NCBI GenBank assembly: GCA_973895155.1
Contig: OZ316897.1
Location: forward strand, 11,408,001-11,472,000
DNA length: 64,000 nt
From: Marsupella aquatica
Lineage: Eukaryota > Marchantiophyta
Direction: 5' to 3'
The notes under the pieces were generated by a model. That model saw only the letters and a list, made by a program, of their open reading frames with translations. It did no database searches and had not been told where the DNA came from. Every line of letters starts with the position of its first letter. Positions within the stretch are counted from its first letter, which is position 1. Shown one piece after another: positions 33,609 to 44,869 of the stretch. A program made the translations under genes and the position numbers.

Positions 33609-36222
33609 TTGGAGATATACTCTGCAACATGAGTAACATAACCAAGTACTCAACTAAGGTTAATCCTAAGTATGTTACAATCATAACCTTAAAACTAGAA
33701 GTAAATGCCTAACACTAAGTATAATACTCCGTTAATAAGACCATGCTCCTAAGAGTTCATTACGGTGAATAATTATTCTTTTTACTCGTGTTTACACATT
33801 CCTTCCTCACCTAAGCCTTCCATTTACTCCAAAGACTTATCACACGCTTCCTTCCAGTTCCTCAAAGACTTGTCACACGTTCACCCACTTTGGATGCCCA
33901 CCTATGATGTCTATGTTGTGTTCATGTTATTATTAAAACAAGCTGAGTCACGAGCTGGACGTCTGCCCTTTTAATGTAAAGTCTCACACTAAGAATACTT
34001 CATCTTGATTCATGGTGGTTGTTCGAGAACCGGACGACACTAATATCTGTGGTGGCTGTTTGATGCAACATCATCCAGCTTGGCACAGATTTCGGAACAT
34101 TGGCATCTCCTGTTCATTACTCTCAAACGAATCTCAAATCAAATCGTCGACAGGGACCAGGATCTGTAATTCTAATCTCTGGGAAAGTTCCATCTGCTTT
34201 CTTACGATTATCACTAAACACATTCACCTGAAAGTTGTGAAGGAATCAAGAGTGGCCCGACTTAAGTCTTCAGCTCACTTTGTTTTCATTTCTTTCCAAT
34301 CTCTTTTCGGTGGTGTACGTGTGTGGCGGGGAGGGGCGATGCTGGATTGCAGAACGAACTTGGCTTCGTAAGCAAGGTTGTTCGAGCCAAGTATAAAAAT
34401 GTAAGAAGATTGAGTTAACCAGCTCACAAGAAATTGAATTATCAGTGGCACTCGTTGAGTGTCTAGCTTCCATTACAGGGTGACGTCGAAGCCCCACCCC
34501 GCTTGGCTCTGTCCACAAAATAAAATACGATACGAATTGTTTACACTCGGTAACAATTATCCTGTATACCTTTCTGATGCCGTCTGGCTACGTGATGCAA
34601 TATGATGCAATGTGATGCACTTAGCGTGATATTTCGGTTTGGTGTATCCAATTGGGGAAAAAAGTCCAAAAGGTATTTCCAGTGTTGACATTTGTGGCTT
34701 GACCGTCATCGTCTCTCCCATTCGTGGCGAGGACCCAATCCAATTCTTCATGCCGAAGAAATTCCTCCATGCCTTCTCTCATTCAGTCATTCGTTTGGAC
34801 GCGAATCCATTCGCCTGTTCTCTTGAAAGGTTGTTCGAACTCACTGCAGTTGATTCAATCCTAAACAGATGTAAATCTGGTTTCGTGCTCTGTTCTTTGG
34901 GCGCCTTCGAGAGCAGTTTCACAAGTCGGGGTACAAACAGATCATATATGCCGGTGTCGTCAGAGGTTACTGTTTGCGTTTGACCAACACAGGCGATGAG
35001 TACGTCGTTTGAAGGCGTTCGACTTCAAGTTTTGGAAGCAACGACAAATTGTGAGACGAGGGGATCCAATTGCCGGCGGTCAATCCCGGTCAATTGGATC
35101 TCAAAGGCTTTGATGACCACTGTGTCACACCATCAACGTTCTGAATTGCCAGGCTGGCGACTTATAAGAAAACAATCTATCATTGCGGTGGTCCTCTAGA
35201 GAGTATAGCAGGAAGTGGATATGGACTGAAACCGTTGGATAGCATACGGGGAGAAACAAGCTTGGATAGCATACAGAGAGAAATAAGCTTTGTGCCACAC
35301 TCAGCATCGTTTGACCAGTTCGCTCGTCTCTTAGTCCTTCTGGTAAACACTCCTCGCCACCTGAGCTCGCTTGGAGCTTTTCTCAATTTGAATACCTGCA
35401 CCGTTTTGCTTCTTTAGTGACTTGGGGCTCGAGGATTTAAATTGAGGTGCTCTTGAACGTCATGAAATTGGGCAGACCGGATTTAAGAAGTGGCCATTAG
35501 AAATTTGTAGACGGAGAAATCGTTTTAATCAATTTTTTTTATCATCGTTTTCGATCCAATCTTATTGAACGAGTCTGGAAGTGCACCGTCGCAGTACTTT
35601 TGGTTTCGTTCAATAGAATTTCATCAAATAATTTTATCAACTCGTTTTCGCTCTCTTTCGCGGATCCATCTAGTTTGTTACTTATTTCTGGCAGCCATTC
35701 ATCCTTACTCTTCGATTTATTCATTTGTTAGTATCGCTCGTTTCTAGTTAACCAGACTTTAATGTTATCTGGAGTGTCAGGCGACCAATTCTGTCACACC
35801 AAGATAATAAATTGCTGGGTGTCACTACGCACACATTTCAGAGGATAGGACAGTTGTTTAGGTCGTTTCTGGTTGCACAGTATATGTCACACGCAGATCA
35901 CGAATTGATTGATCAGCTCATGACACATCCTGTTGACAGAAAAAAAAGATCTTGAAGGTCTAGAGTACCGTTGTTTCCTCCGCAATTTATCTCATTTGTT
36001 GCTATCGGTGTTCTACAGGAAGGCTTTGTGAGCTGATCACGGAGAGGCCGCTTTTGCCAGGGCACCTCATCAGTGTGAGGTAGGAGAATTCCAGAGACGT
36101 GATGATTTGTTACACGGGTAAGGATGCTATTCCCAAGGCAGGTAAATTGGGTCCCCTATACTCGAGAAACTTACAGCTGGTTCACATCATAGTTCGAGCC
36201 TAGGCGACTGTATCCATGTAAT

Positions 36223-38109
36223 ATGGCTGCCTCGAGTGGCGTCACAATGGACCCAAGGACAGTATCTGAGGGAACTAACAGTCTTCAGAGACTATCCGAC
36301 ATTACGTGGCTGGACTTGTCGAGAAGCGTCATTGACCAAAAGGAGAAGAAGCTTTTGGCAAAGGCCCTCGAGAACAATGAGCTCCCAAACCTGAAAGTGC
36401 TTTTTCTCGAGGCAAATGCAGGAGATGTTGGGATGACGGCGATGCTAAACGCCCTGAAGGCAGGCCATCTGAAAGGACTCAAGAAGTTCATTCTATGGGA
36501 AGTCTCGTCGTATAACCAAATCACCACAGCTGAAGAAGGCACAGATACCATTGCAGCTGCACTAATGGCCGGCAATCTGCCTATATTGGACACGATGGAC
36601 TTCACAGGGTCGCTACCCAAGTTGATACCCGCCAGGAAGTTGTCCAAAGCGATCAAGGAAGTGCTCTGCGGGTGCTCATGCGGCAATGGAAGATTTTGGG
36701 AGAGTCTTCAGGTCTGCATGGGATGCCTATTTTGCATCGCAGGTTCAGAAAAAAATCAGACTTTAGAGTGCCTCCGCTGCTCGTGTGGCAGACTGCAACT
36801 GTATAGTGGAAATGATGGGATGAGGAAGATTGCAAGGGCACTCAAACGAACACCTATTGACAGCTTGAGGTTTCTCAGACTGCAACATAATTACATCGGA
36901 GATAAGGGGGTTTCTAGTCTTGCAAAACTTCTTCGAAGAGGTATGCTGCCTCATCTGGAGGAGTTGGATCTGCGGAACAACCCAGTGGGTCGTCAGGGTG
37001 CGAAGGAGATAGTCTTCGCTTACTTGAGGAATCCGCTGCTGACGGTCAGGTTGAAGCTTGATTGGCCAACTTTCCCGCTTCAAGAGAAGGCTGCCAGCTT
37101 CAGGGACAATAATATAAGGCTCGAGTACAGGTTGAAAAAATTGAAAATACCTCATGATTCACTAGTCATAAACCAGTTTATAGAATTCGACTACCAATTG
37201 ATGAGGGATTCTGAAGAGGGTAGTTTTCGGAGGAAGCCTCGTAGATTGCATCTCATGTGTCAAGCACAACATGGACAAAGACACTTTAAGAGTCACCAGG
37301 TTGTGAGAGAGGTAGACAGTGAGCCAAAGGGCATTGAAATTAGGAGTCGCTCAATTTTTGGTATTTCATCTCGGCAAAGAAAAGTTCACAGAGATCTTGA
37401 ATCGGAGGATACGGATGAAGAAGGGTGGGTTTCATCAGGAAATGAGTTAGATGAGTCACCAGTGGTAGATCATATTGGAGCGCAAGGAAGCGACAGTTCC
37501 AGGCACCCAGGTCATCCCCCATCCATGTACCAAAGAGACCAAAATTGTACTCCAGAGTCAGATGACGGGGCAGATTCAGAGTTGCCTTCTGTCCCGCCTT
37601 CCGAGCACGCTCCTTCTGGAGATGAGATGACAGTCAAAACTCTAGGAGTGCTGCGCCGATGTCGGGTTGCTTTGTTTGAGAGGACACACAATCGTCCCTC
37701 ACTGACAAAGAAGAAGACTGTCTTGAAGACGACGACAGGGGTCAACAGAATTTACATCACCAGTAAATCCTGTGGTTTCGTGGGCGCCGTAAAAGCTCTT
37801 AGCAACCAATCCGAGGGGCGGAATTCTGACCAGAAGCGACGTTGGCTTCCAGATTGGATTCACCATAAGTTCAGGCGCAGATATTGGCCTTGGCAGAGTC
37901 GAGGAAAGACAAAGCGACAAATGGATGCTATCATGTTGGAGTTGTTGATGCTGGGTGAGCGTAAACCTAATGAGTTCTATAGTCTCTTTGGCCTCAGGCA
38001 GGTGTTGCTTCAAAACCGGAGCTGCAGGAATAAGTACTCCCGTGTGTGGATTTGTGATCCATGTTTTTTGAGTTACTGTGAACGTCAAGTAGTGCATCCC
38101 ATCACATGA
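36223..38109 (+). CDS. LRR protein with Cys-rich insertion, paralogue B
   Basis: Single-exon frame of 628 residues, ATG 36223, stop at 38,107-38,109. It aligns with paralogue A along its whole length: LRR region (LPNLKVLFLEANAGDVGM, LRFLRLQHNYIGDKGV, LPHLEELDLRNNPVG), Cys cluster (CMGCLFC and CLRCSCG), and conserved C-terminal domain (RRWLPDWIHHKFRR, ELLMLGERKPNEFYSLFG, WICDPCFLSYC). The linker differs most: B has about 40 extra residues, including an acidic DTDEEGW stretch and a segment that A lacks near residue 480. Both frames are intact, so both copies are probably under selection or the duplication is recent. Function unknown. Confidence 0.78.
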   Translation: MAASSGVTMDPRTVSEGTNSLQRLSDITWLDLSRSVIDQKEKKLLAKALENNELPNLKVLFLEANAGDVGMTAMLNALKAGHLKGLKKFILWEVSSYNQITTAEEGTDTIAAALMAGNLPILDTMDFTGSLPKLIPARKLSKAIKEVLCGCSCGNGRFWESLQVCMGCLFCIAGSEKNQTLECLRCSCGRLQLYSGNDGMRKIARALKRTPIDSLRFLRLQHNYIGDKGVSSLAKLLRRGMLPHLEELDLRNNPVGRQGAKEIVFAYLRNPLLTVRLKLDWPTFPLQEKAASFRDNNIRLEYRLKKLKIPHDSLVINQFIEFDYQLMRDSEEGSFRRKPRRLHLMCQAQHGQRHFKSHQVVREVDSEPKGIEIRSRSIFGISSRQRKVHRDLESEDTDEEGWVSSGNELDESPVVDHIGAQGSDSSRHPGHPPSMYQRDQNCTPESDDGADSELPSVPPSEHAPSGDEMTVKTLGVLRRCRVALFERTHNRPSLTKKKTVLKTTTGVNRIYITSKSCGFVGAVKALSNQSEGRNSDQKRRWLPDWIHHKFRRRYWPWQSRGKTKRQMDAIMLELLMLGERKPNEFYSLFGLRQVLLQNRSCRNKYSRVWICDPCFLSYCERQVVHPIT

Positions 38110-38194
38110 CGAAGTTGAACAGAAAGTCTCTTCCCATCTGGATCAACTGCATCAAGAACCGTATTTATCACCACATCTTGCAACGAATATCATC

Positions 38195-38200
38195 AATAAA
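38195..38200 (+). terminator. AATAAA polyadenylation-like signal of LRR gene B
   Basis: AATAAA lies 86 bp after the stop, in the same context as in paralogue A. Confidence 0.4.
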
Positions 38201-38550
38201 TAATCGTTGTATGATTTCCCAACCACAGTTAGCACCTGCTAGCACCTTCTTAGCTGAAATCCCGAGTAGAACCATTACTACATCGAATGAAGGTTCTCTT
38301 TGATTATGGTCCTACACAAGTGTCTTGTGCTTTGTGATTGAGTTGATTAATGTTCTGCATCTCCATGTTGAGCGACAGCCCGTTCGGTAACAATGGTTTA
38401 GGGTGAGCATCTTACATTGGTGATCATTGTGCAAAAATCCCACGCCATGTAATTAACCATCATAGTGGCAAGGTCGCATTAGGTTTGGGAAGGTTAAGGG
38501 AGCCATTGGTTGTGAAGAACTTGAGCTCGGCAAGCGAAACAGATTTGCAG

Positions 38551-39090
38551 TGAGTTTTCATGGTTGTAGAGATACGTCAAATAGGTTGACCGTCCCATCC
38601 AATAATTTGCTAACTCCGTCACATTCCTTACCTACAAACTGCTTCCAATTCGGAAGATCTGCGGCAGTGCCAAGACTGACGAGCCTCCCTCCCTATCATC
38701 GTATCTGTGTTTTCGTAATTCTTTAGCTGATAGACCTCCCAGTCTTGGAAATGTAACTCTCGCTCTATGTAAATTCCTTCCGCAAGTTAATGACTTTGCT
38801 CACCAAACAGAGTTGCTCTCTCGTCAGGTTCTACCTTCAGGTGATCCCGTCTCAGAGGGCTTCTCTCGCTCTCTGAGAATCTACTGAGAAGATCTCAGAT
38901 CTTCGCATTTTAAAGAACAAAATCCAATCAATGACAGTTATTCATCCACCAGCTGTAGTCGACCATTTGTTATGAACTTACAACGATAGAAACTTGAGTC
39001 CTCTAAATATGCAAACAACATTGTCGAATGAGTGTGCCTAGCTCTGCTCGTAAACAACTGAAGGCCTTGGACTACTCAGCAATAATCGCT
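38551..39090. other. Intergenic, no supported feature
   Basis: This region follows the end of the segmental duplication. I see no gene or clear repeat. Confidence 0.4.
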
Positions 39091-39096
39091 CTTCTC

Positions 39097-39500
39097 GTTG
39101 GGGAGGAACGAAGAATAAACAGGAAGTCAACTACCAGCCAAATCCCACAACGGGTACTCATCAGCTACCAATTGTCAATGATGACATTCTTCTCGAGTGG
39201 TACGGGACACAAGGAAAACAGATACACACATCCCAAACTTTTTTGACATCATCATGGAATGCAACGTCAGGGCCGGAATCAGAAGGTACCAACTAAATGT
39301 ACTCAACGGAGTCAAAGCTCGTCTGTGGCCAGAACAGCTGATTTTGGAGGTGTCTCCTGGCTGCTTGTCAATCAATCCCCTATGCACTTCTTCCCGGGGA
39401 ACTGCTTCTCGATTTGGGGAGTTCGCCAACCCCTTACAGTACTTGCTCTGGAGCTTGTATCCCAGTCATCCGTGGCGGACGGCTAGTATGAAACACTAGG
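39097..39500 (+). pseudogene. Relic of an unrecognised gene, copy 1
   Basis: Two protein-like stretches: 39,097-39,291 (NDDILLEWYGTQGKQIHTSQ, then a stop) and about 39,330-39,485 (GNCFSIWGVRQPLTVLALEL, SQSSVADG, then a stop). The second is conserved at 43,130-43,235 (RQPLTALALELLSQSSVAVS, then YETLGQRCHR before a GTAAGG donor). Conservation of the protein reading between copies suggests a real ancestral exon. The family is not recognised; the IWG motif vaguely recalls the C-terminal part of Nudix CoA diphosphatases, which I would not rely on. Confidence 0.35.
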
Positions 39501-39551
39501 CCAGAGGTATCAATGGGAAGTTTTCTAGGACGAGGTCATGTGAATCCGGTA

Positions 39552-39978
39552 TCATTCCGCCCTCAACTTAACCTCATCTTCATAATTCCCTTCTTTCAGC
39601 CCATATCGCCACCCAAGGTACCCGACAGTGCCTGCAACACTCCCTAGACCAACTTGTCCAATTGCCTGTCCCCAGCCTGATCCCTTCCCCTAGCCACTGC
39701 AGCTACCTGCCACTCGATTTCGTCCCTGTCCCACATCTGTATCTCTGTTCTGATTGCCAGCAGCCCCGTGGCAATGACTACTGCGATGCCTGAACAAAGC
39801 GCAAGATCGTGCTGGTGAAAGTCGATCCTTGGGAAGCGAAAATGCGGTACCGGCTCAACAGGAACTGCGAGGTGCCGACGCCGGTGCCAGCAATTGGCCC
39901 AGATTGGACGTGCGTGTGGAGGATCTGGTGAGAGAAGGGCTGATCTTCGTGGTACGTGTGAGGCCAAAATCGCGACAT
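39552..39978 (-). pseudogene. Decayed copy of the DUF1757-like gene
   Basis: This matches the intact gene at 43,267-43,791. It begins well (MSRFWPHTYHEDQPFSHQ), but the frame breaks near 39,790 after STILRFVQASQ, the conserved core continues in another frame (TEIQMWDRDEIEWQ), and the segment corresponding to the second membrane region is shortened. The C-terminal part (WRYGLKEGNYEDE) is still readable. It is therefore a pseudogene. Confidence 0.75.
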
Positions 39979-40109
39979 TGTATCGGGAGATGAGCTGAGC
40001 TGAGCTGAGATGAGATGAGGTCCGATAACGAAGTGGCGCGTTTTTGAGGTTGCTGTTTGATCTCAATCAACAAGGTGACAGAAACCAACCTCGACGCAGA
40101 ATCCGCTTT

Positions 40110-41530
40110 CTCATCATCCAGCCGAGCTAATACTTAGTCTACCTCGCCACACTCCTGTCTGCTCTCCAAGACATTACGCTCTACAGAATTCCTGCCGGAA
40201 ACCGGCAGAGTGAAACGAAGTGGAGTTCCATGAAGTGATGATTAGAGTTAGAGGTGGAAATGTTCGAGAGAAAACGAAAACAGTCATGACGACTCTTATC
40301 CACTCTCGGATAGGGAGGTGATGAGACACAAATCACCCAACGACTGCTGCTGGCTTGTCATCAACGGCAAGGTGAGATGACTGTCTTCATTTCCAGGACT
40401 GACCCGATTATGAACTAGAAAGTCGTCGTTCTCTAATTATCGATGGGTTGCTTGCAATTCATTACTTACACAATCGCTCTCCAGATTCATAAATTCAATC
40501 GGCGTCTGTTTGCCTTCAAATGGGGAAACTCGTGCACGACCTTCAAACGAGGAAACCTGGTAGTCCCAGCGAAAATCTTGAACCTTGCTGTGTTTGATTT
40601 CATGAAAACCAGAAGGACTTGAAAACAAAATGTGGAAACGTAGCTCGAGCTTCTTGTACAACAATCTACAGTAGCCTCGCATCAATCCGGCCACAAGACT
40701 ATTTCTTGCTGAGAAGAAAACTGTATAGAACCCGAGCACTTGGCGAAACTTTTCAAGTAGCAAGTAACTTACAAGTGTAATGCAATGGTACCTGGTTGTG
40801 ACGGTGTGTACCCTGAGGTAGGGCAATTATGATTGTGTTTGTTGTCAAGAATACCTATACCCACTTCTTAAGAGGTATATGTATAGAGTAAAGTCCTGTT
40901 TATGCCGTGAAACACGACAGCTTCAGCTCAAGGTTTTTGGGGCTATTATTGGGCATAATGGTTGTGAAGGATTAATTTACTACACTTAAAGGCCCTAAAG
41001 ATTTTTATTTTTTAAATACTTTAATTAAATTAGAGTAGAATTATACTGAAATATTTTCTTTCAACTTTAGCAAAAATAGAGGAGAATCTTCCTAAAGAGT
41101 TGATCCACATATCGGGACACTATGCTCCAGACTGCCTTGGAAAATACAAATGGAAAAATAACAAAGTGCAGTAAGTTGGATGGACCCTGCCAATTAAAGT
41201 TTACGTGATGGACTCCCACTAGATTTGTTTTGGCAAATTGGACCCTCTAATGATAAATAGAGTGAGTTTCTAAAGGACTAAACTGCCCAGTTCTCCTAGT
41301 ACCCTGACTTACCACATTGCTACGCAGTCTTGTGCTATGGTTTACCATGGTGTTGCGAATGCAGTCAGGAGCCATGGGGAGTGAATGGGGAATGGATGCC
41401 ATGAATGAATGAAAAGTACACTAACTTAAGCTAAATAATAAGTGCGACAGACAATGTCCATAGTCTTCCATAAACACTTGTGCTGGCCATTTACCCCCAC
41501 CCAAAGCGGGGAGGGAGTGTGGGAATCGAT
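40110..41530. other. Intergenic, no supported gene
   Basis: A minus-strand open stretch at 40,437-40,826 is the longest frame, but it has no ATG at its start and no recognised motif. From about 40,900 the sequence is AT-rich. Confidence 0.35.
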
Positions 41531-41544
41531 CAGGAATTTCAAGC

Positions 41545-41850
41545 TTCGACGAGAGAATTTTGAGGCTTAAGGTGTTGTCTGAGAGCTAAAATCCGCCCAC
41601 AGATACGAAGATCAGACAATTGTGAGAGTAGAAGAAGTTGGAATCTTTCCATAAAAGATAGCAAGGAATCTCTGGCGTTGGGCTTGCAGGAATCGCGTTC
41701 GACGAGAGAATTTTGAGGCTTAAGGTGTTGTCTGAGAGGTAAAATCAGCCCACTGATACGAAGATCAGACAATTGTGCGAGTAGAAGAATTTGGAATCTT
41801 TCCGTAAAAGATAGCAAGGAATCTCTGACGGTGGGCTTGCAGGAGTGGCG
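41545..41850 (-). repeat. 153-bp tandem repeat, two copies
   Basis: Copies start at about 41,548 and 41,701 (GACGAGAGAATTTTGAGGCT). The period is a multiple of three, and the minus frame 41,539-41,952 reads a 51-residue repeat twice (RDSLLSFTERFQILLLAQLS and a near copy). The related region at 46,670-46,830 has only one diverged unit. I cannot say whether the frame is coding. Confidence 0.8.
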
Positions 41851-41961
41851 TTTGACCACTGTTCCCACTACTAAGAAAGGAACCCACCGTACTATTCCCG
41901 GAAACCTAAACAACGACGGGAAGATAAGGATCACCACGGTAGCTCTTCGCACTGAATTAGA

Positions 41962-43240
41962 ATGGCTGCAGCTGACATCGACGAACGATCAATTCCATTC
42001 TCATTCTCTGCATCTGTGAAGGCACATGGCTTTTGGGATCGAGCATACCTCGATGCGGCCTATCCTTCGAATTGACGTCAAAATACGATTATCCAACATG
42101 CCCCAGTGGAGACAACCGCAGTTTTGTGAATTGATCTATGCAATTGTCAAGACCCTGTTGTTAATCCTTAGCTAAGTATTGATTATTATTATGGTGGAAA
42201 TCCAAATGTATTGCTAGCCTGTTCGACATGTTAGACTATGGTGTGAGATGGAGAGAATGACGCTACTGTCACTTGCAGAACAGGCGAGAAAGGTTGTCAT
42301 ACTCTTGGATGAAACGTATTGTAAGCATGACAAATGTACCTCTTTTTTTTTGTTGCCTTGAATACCGAAGGCTGACCCATCCAACAGACGATAGACGATC
42401 AACTCCGGAGCATGCACCTCTGTAGGGTAGCCCACAAGGTACTGGGTACAAATGAACTATTTCGTCCAGGTTTGACTGTACTGACCCCAGAAACTTTACC
42501 GAAAGAATCGGCACTTTGGTTTAACGGGCTGCAACGGTCACCAGTTCATCACCTGAATCATTCCTCCATTGTCGATTGATGTCTAACGAGCCCTGGTGAA
42601 CAAAAAGTGCGCCACTCCGCTAATGTCACTTAAGCAGTCCACGGCATCAAAGCGAGCGAGGAAAAATTCATTAGTACATAGGGAGTAGAAAATGTCTCTT
42701 GGCATAACACCTAGAAAACAAGCAATCCACGAGAATGATCAAGACAAGAACCCTGCCCGACCAGCTCACAATGCTTGCCCGAGACAAGAAATGTGGAAGG
42801 ACAGCAAGCCGGCACCTCCTTTCACACAACAATGACTTCTCATACTCGGCAAGACGAGAAGGCCTTACGCTCCACAGATGTTATTTTCCAGTCCGTGTAT
42901 ACTCCAATCGAGAGAACTCTTGCCAGAGGAGTTTATCATCCAAAAGTCCACTGCTATGATATCGGTGACAAATCGGCAACACCCTGAACATGTCTTATCC
43001 TTTAGGCCAGATGCCACAATGCCAAGTGACGCGTTGCCCGGTCAGCATTCCAGTAGGGCTGAAGCAAATTTTAAAAAGTACCCATTTCATAGCAATCAAC
43101 AAGATCTAGACGGGAACTGCGTCTGGGGAACTTCGCCAACCCCTTACAGCACTTGCTCTGGAACTCCTATCCCAGTCATCCGTGGCGGTCAGCTCCTATG
43201 AAACATTAGGCCAGAGGTGTCATCGGTAAGGTCCTCTTTG
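41962..43240 (+). pseudogene. Relic of an unrecognised gene, copy 2
   Basis: Three conserved protein-like blocks occur in order. ATG 41962 starts MAAADIDERSIPFSFSASVK and runs to a stop at 42,075. At about 42,850-42,987 comes TPIERTLARGVYHPKVHCYD and DKSATP. At about 43,130-43,235 comes RQPLTALALELLSQSSVAVS, ending at a good donor (CATCG|GTAAGG). Stops and frame changes between the blocks could be introns or decay. The first two blocks recur at 46.9-47.9 kb and the third at 39.4 kb. I do not recognise the family. Confidence 0.4.
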
Positions 43241-43266
43241 TAGGAGGAGATCTTTTGAATCCCTTA

Positions 43267-43791
43267 TCATTCCGCCCTCAACTTACCCTCATCTTCGAAT
43301 TTCCCTCCGTTCAGCCCATATCGCCACCCAAAGTACCCGACAGTGCCTGCAACACTCCCTAGACCAACTTTTCCTATTGCTTGTCTCCAGCCCGATCCCT
43401 TCGCGCTCGCCACTGCAGCTACCAAGCCGGCCGCCATGCCCCCGTAAGTCCAATCATCACATTCGAGCTGCCCTCTGTTCTCCAGCAGCCGCCAGCTCCT
43501 ATCCTGCCATTCGATTTCGTCCCTTCCCCACATCCGTATCTCTGTTCCGACTGCCAGCAGCGCTGTGGCAACGAGTGCTCCGACGCCTGAAGTGCGCAAG
43601 ATCGTGCTGGTGAAGGTCGATCCGTTGGGAGCGAGATTGCGGTACCGGCGCAACAGGTGCAGCGAGGAGCCGACGCCGATGCCAGCAATTGCCCCGGTTT
43701 GGACTGCACGAGTTTGGACGTGCGCGTGGAGGATCTCGTGAGAGAGGGGCTGATCTTCGTGGTACCGTGTGTGAGGCCAAAATCGCGACAT
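43267..43791 (-). CDS. Small membrane protein, DUF1757-like
   Basis: Single-exon frame of 174 residues from ATG 43791 (MSRFWPHTRYHEDQPL) to TGA 43,267-43,269. The frame is open upstream to 43,905 but without an ATG, and the decayed copy starts at the same Met. Features: a His-rich N-terminal segment (HEDQPLSHEILHAHVQTR), a Gly/Ala hydrophobic stretch (AVQTGAIAGIGVG), a second (SGVGALVATALLAVGTEI), a conserved MWGRDEIEWQDRSWRL, a third Gly/Ala stretch (YGGMAAGLVAAVAS) and a fourth near the end (KVGLGSVAGTVGYFGWRYG). This layout recalls DUF1757, a family of small plant and fungal proteins of unknown function; the assignment is from memory. Two or more membrane helices are likely. Confidence 0.65.
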   Translation of the reverse strand: MSRFWPHTRYHEDQPLSHEILHAHVQTRAVQTGAIAGIGVGSSLHLLRRYRNLAPNGSTFTSTILRTSGVGALVATALLAVGTEIRMWGRDEIEWQDRSWRLLENRGQLECDDWTYGGMAAGLVAAVASAKGSGWRQAIGKVGLGSVAGTVGYFGWRYGLNGGKFEDEGKLRAE

Positions 43792-43914
43792 TGTATCGGG
43801 AGATGAGATCACCTGAGCTGAGATGCGCTGAGCTGAGATGAGGTCCGATAACGTGCGTTTTTGAGGTTGCTGTTTGATCTCAATCAACAAGGTGACAGAA
43901 AACAACCTCGATTT

Positions 43915-44110
43915 TTATCGGGAGCTGAGCTGAGCTGAGATGAGGTCTGGTCCTGTAACGAAGTGGAGCGTTTCTTCGGTTGCGGTTTGATGTCGATCGA
44001 CAAGGTGACAGAAACCAACATCGACGGAGCATCAGCTTTCGGATCATTCAGCCGAGCTGATAATGACGAATCTCTCTCTTGCAACGAGACGACGCTCTAC
44101 AGCATTGCTT
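43915..44110 (-). repeat. Extra copy of the DUF1757-like promoter
   Basis: The sequence just upstream of the DUF1757-like ATG (43,795-43,915: a GAGCTGAGATGAGG-rich stretch, then CAACAAGGTGACAGAAA) is repeated at 43,915-44,050, and also precedes the decayed copy at 39,985-40,110. This orphan copy is not followed by coding sequence. A short GAGCT/GAGAT pentamer repeat lies in each. Confidence 0.75.
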
Positions 44111-44869
44111 CCGGAAACAGGCAGAGTGAAACGACGAGGAATTCAGCGAAGTGATGATGATGGAGGATAAAGTTGTGTCCAAAACGTCAGTAAACTGAAC
44201 TGTTGGCACTTGCTTCGTTTTTTCTTTTCTCTTGAAAACGAGCATTTTCTTTCTTTTCTCTTGAAAGACGCACTTTCTTGAAAGACCAACTACAAAATAA
44301 ACTACCACAAAGAGTGAGGGCTGAGGGCTGGACTCAATCCAAAGAAAGAACAGGGAGAGACCCGACAATTAGTAGATCTGAACAGTTGTCCACTAGCTAA
44401 AATCCCAATGAGGGATTGACCATCTGCAAATGCATGAAAAGACCTCAATCTTACTATTAGATCCCCATGGGAAGTTACTTTGAAGGCCTAGGGTCTAGAC
44501 TGGAGCCCATCACCTCAGGGGGATAATTTAGGGGTGGGGGTGGAGGAGTGCTAGGAGTAGTGCACCACATTTGAAAATAATATTACCTGTGAAAAGAATT
44601 GGTGTAATAGGGGGTGCATGCGGAGAGTAAATGGACTAGGGAGGCCACATGTGAAGAGGTGAGCTACTGCCATCAAGGGTCAAGAACTATAGTGAAACGG
44701 ACAACTCTTCTACAATCACTTGAATAAACTTTGGTCACCTGCTGTCATATAGGGTGGGCACTTTTTATCATCAGATCTACTCAAGTTCAAAGGACTGATA
44801 ATTGGGAGAGCACTACAAACAAAGGATCACAACATGAATAACCTTGCACTCTTAAAACATGTTAGATAT
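44111..44869. other. Spacer without genes
   Basis: I see nothing I can support. A purine-rich minus-strand segment (44,220-44,280 pyrimidine-rich on plus) has a TTTCTTTTCTCTTGAAA motif repeated twice. Confidence 0.4.

Larger units (their letters stand above)
28862..38550 (+). repeat. Segmental duplication, unit 2 (truncated MED4, repeats, LRR gene B)
   Basis: This is the head-to-tail copy of 20,955-28,740. The MED4 exon 1 block (28,862-29,811) and the LRR block (33,765-38,550) are separated by about 3.95 kb of other repeat sequence (29,812-33,764). The join between units lies at about 28,740-28,862. Confidence 0.83.

Noticed and set aside
40437-40826. 129-codon minus-strand open frame
   Set aside because: It begins with TTG rather than ATG, shows no domain or membrane pattern, and has no copy elsewhere in the window.
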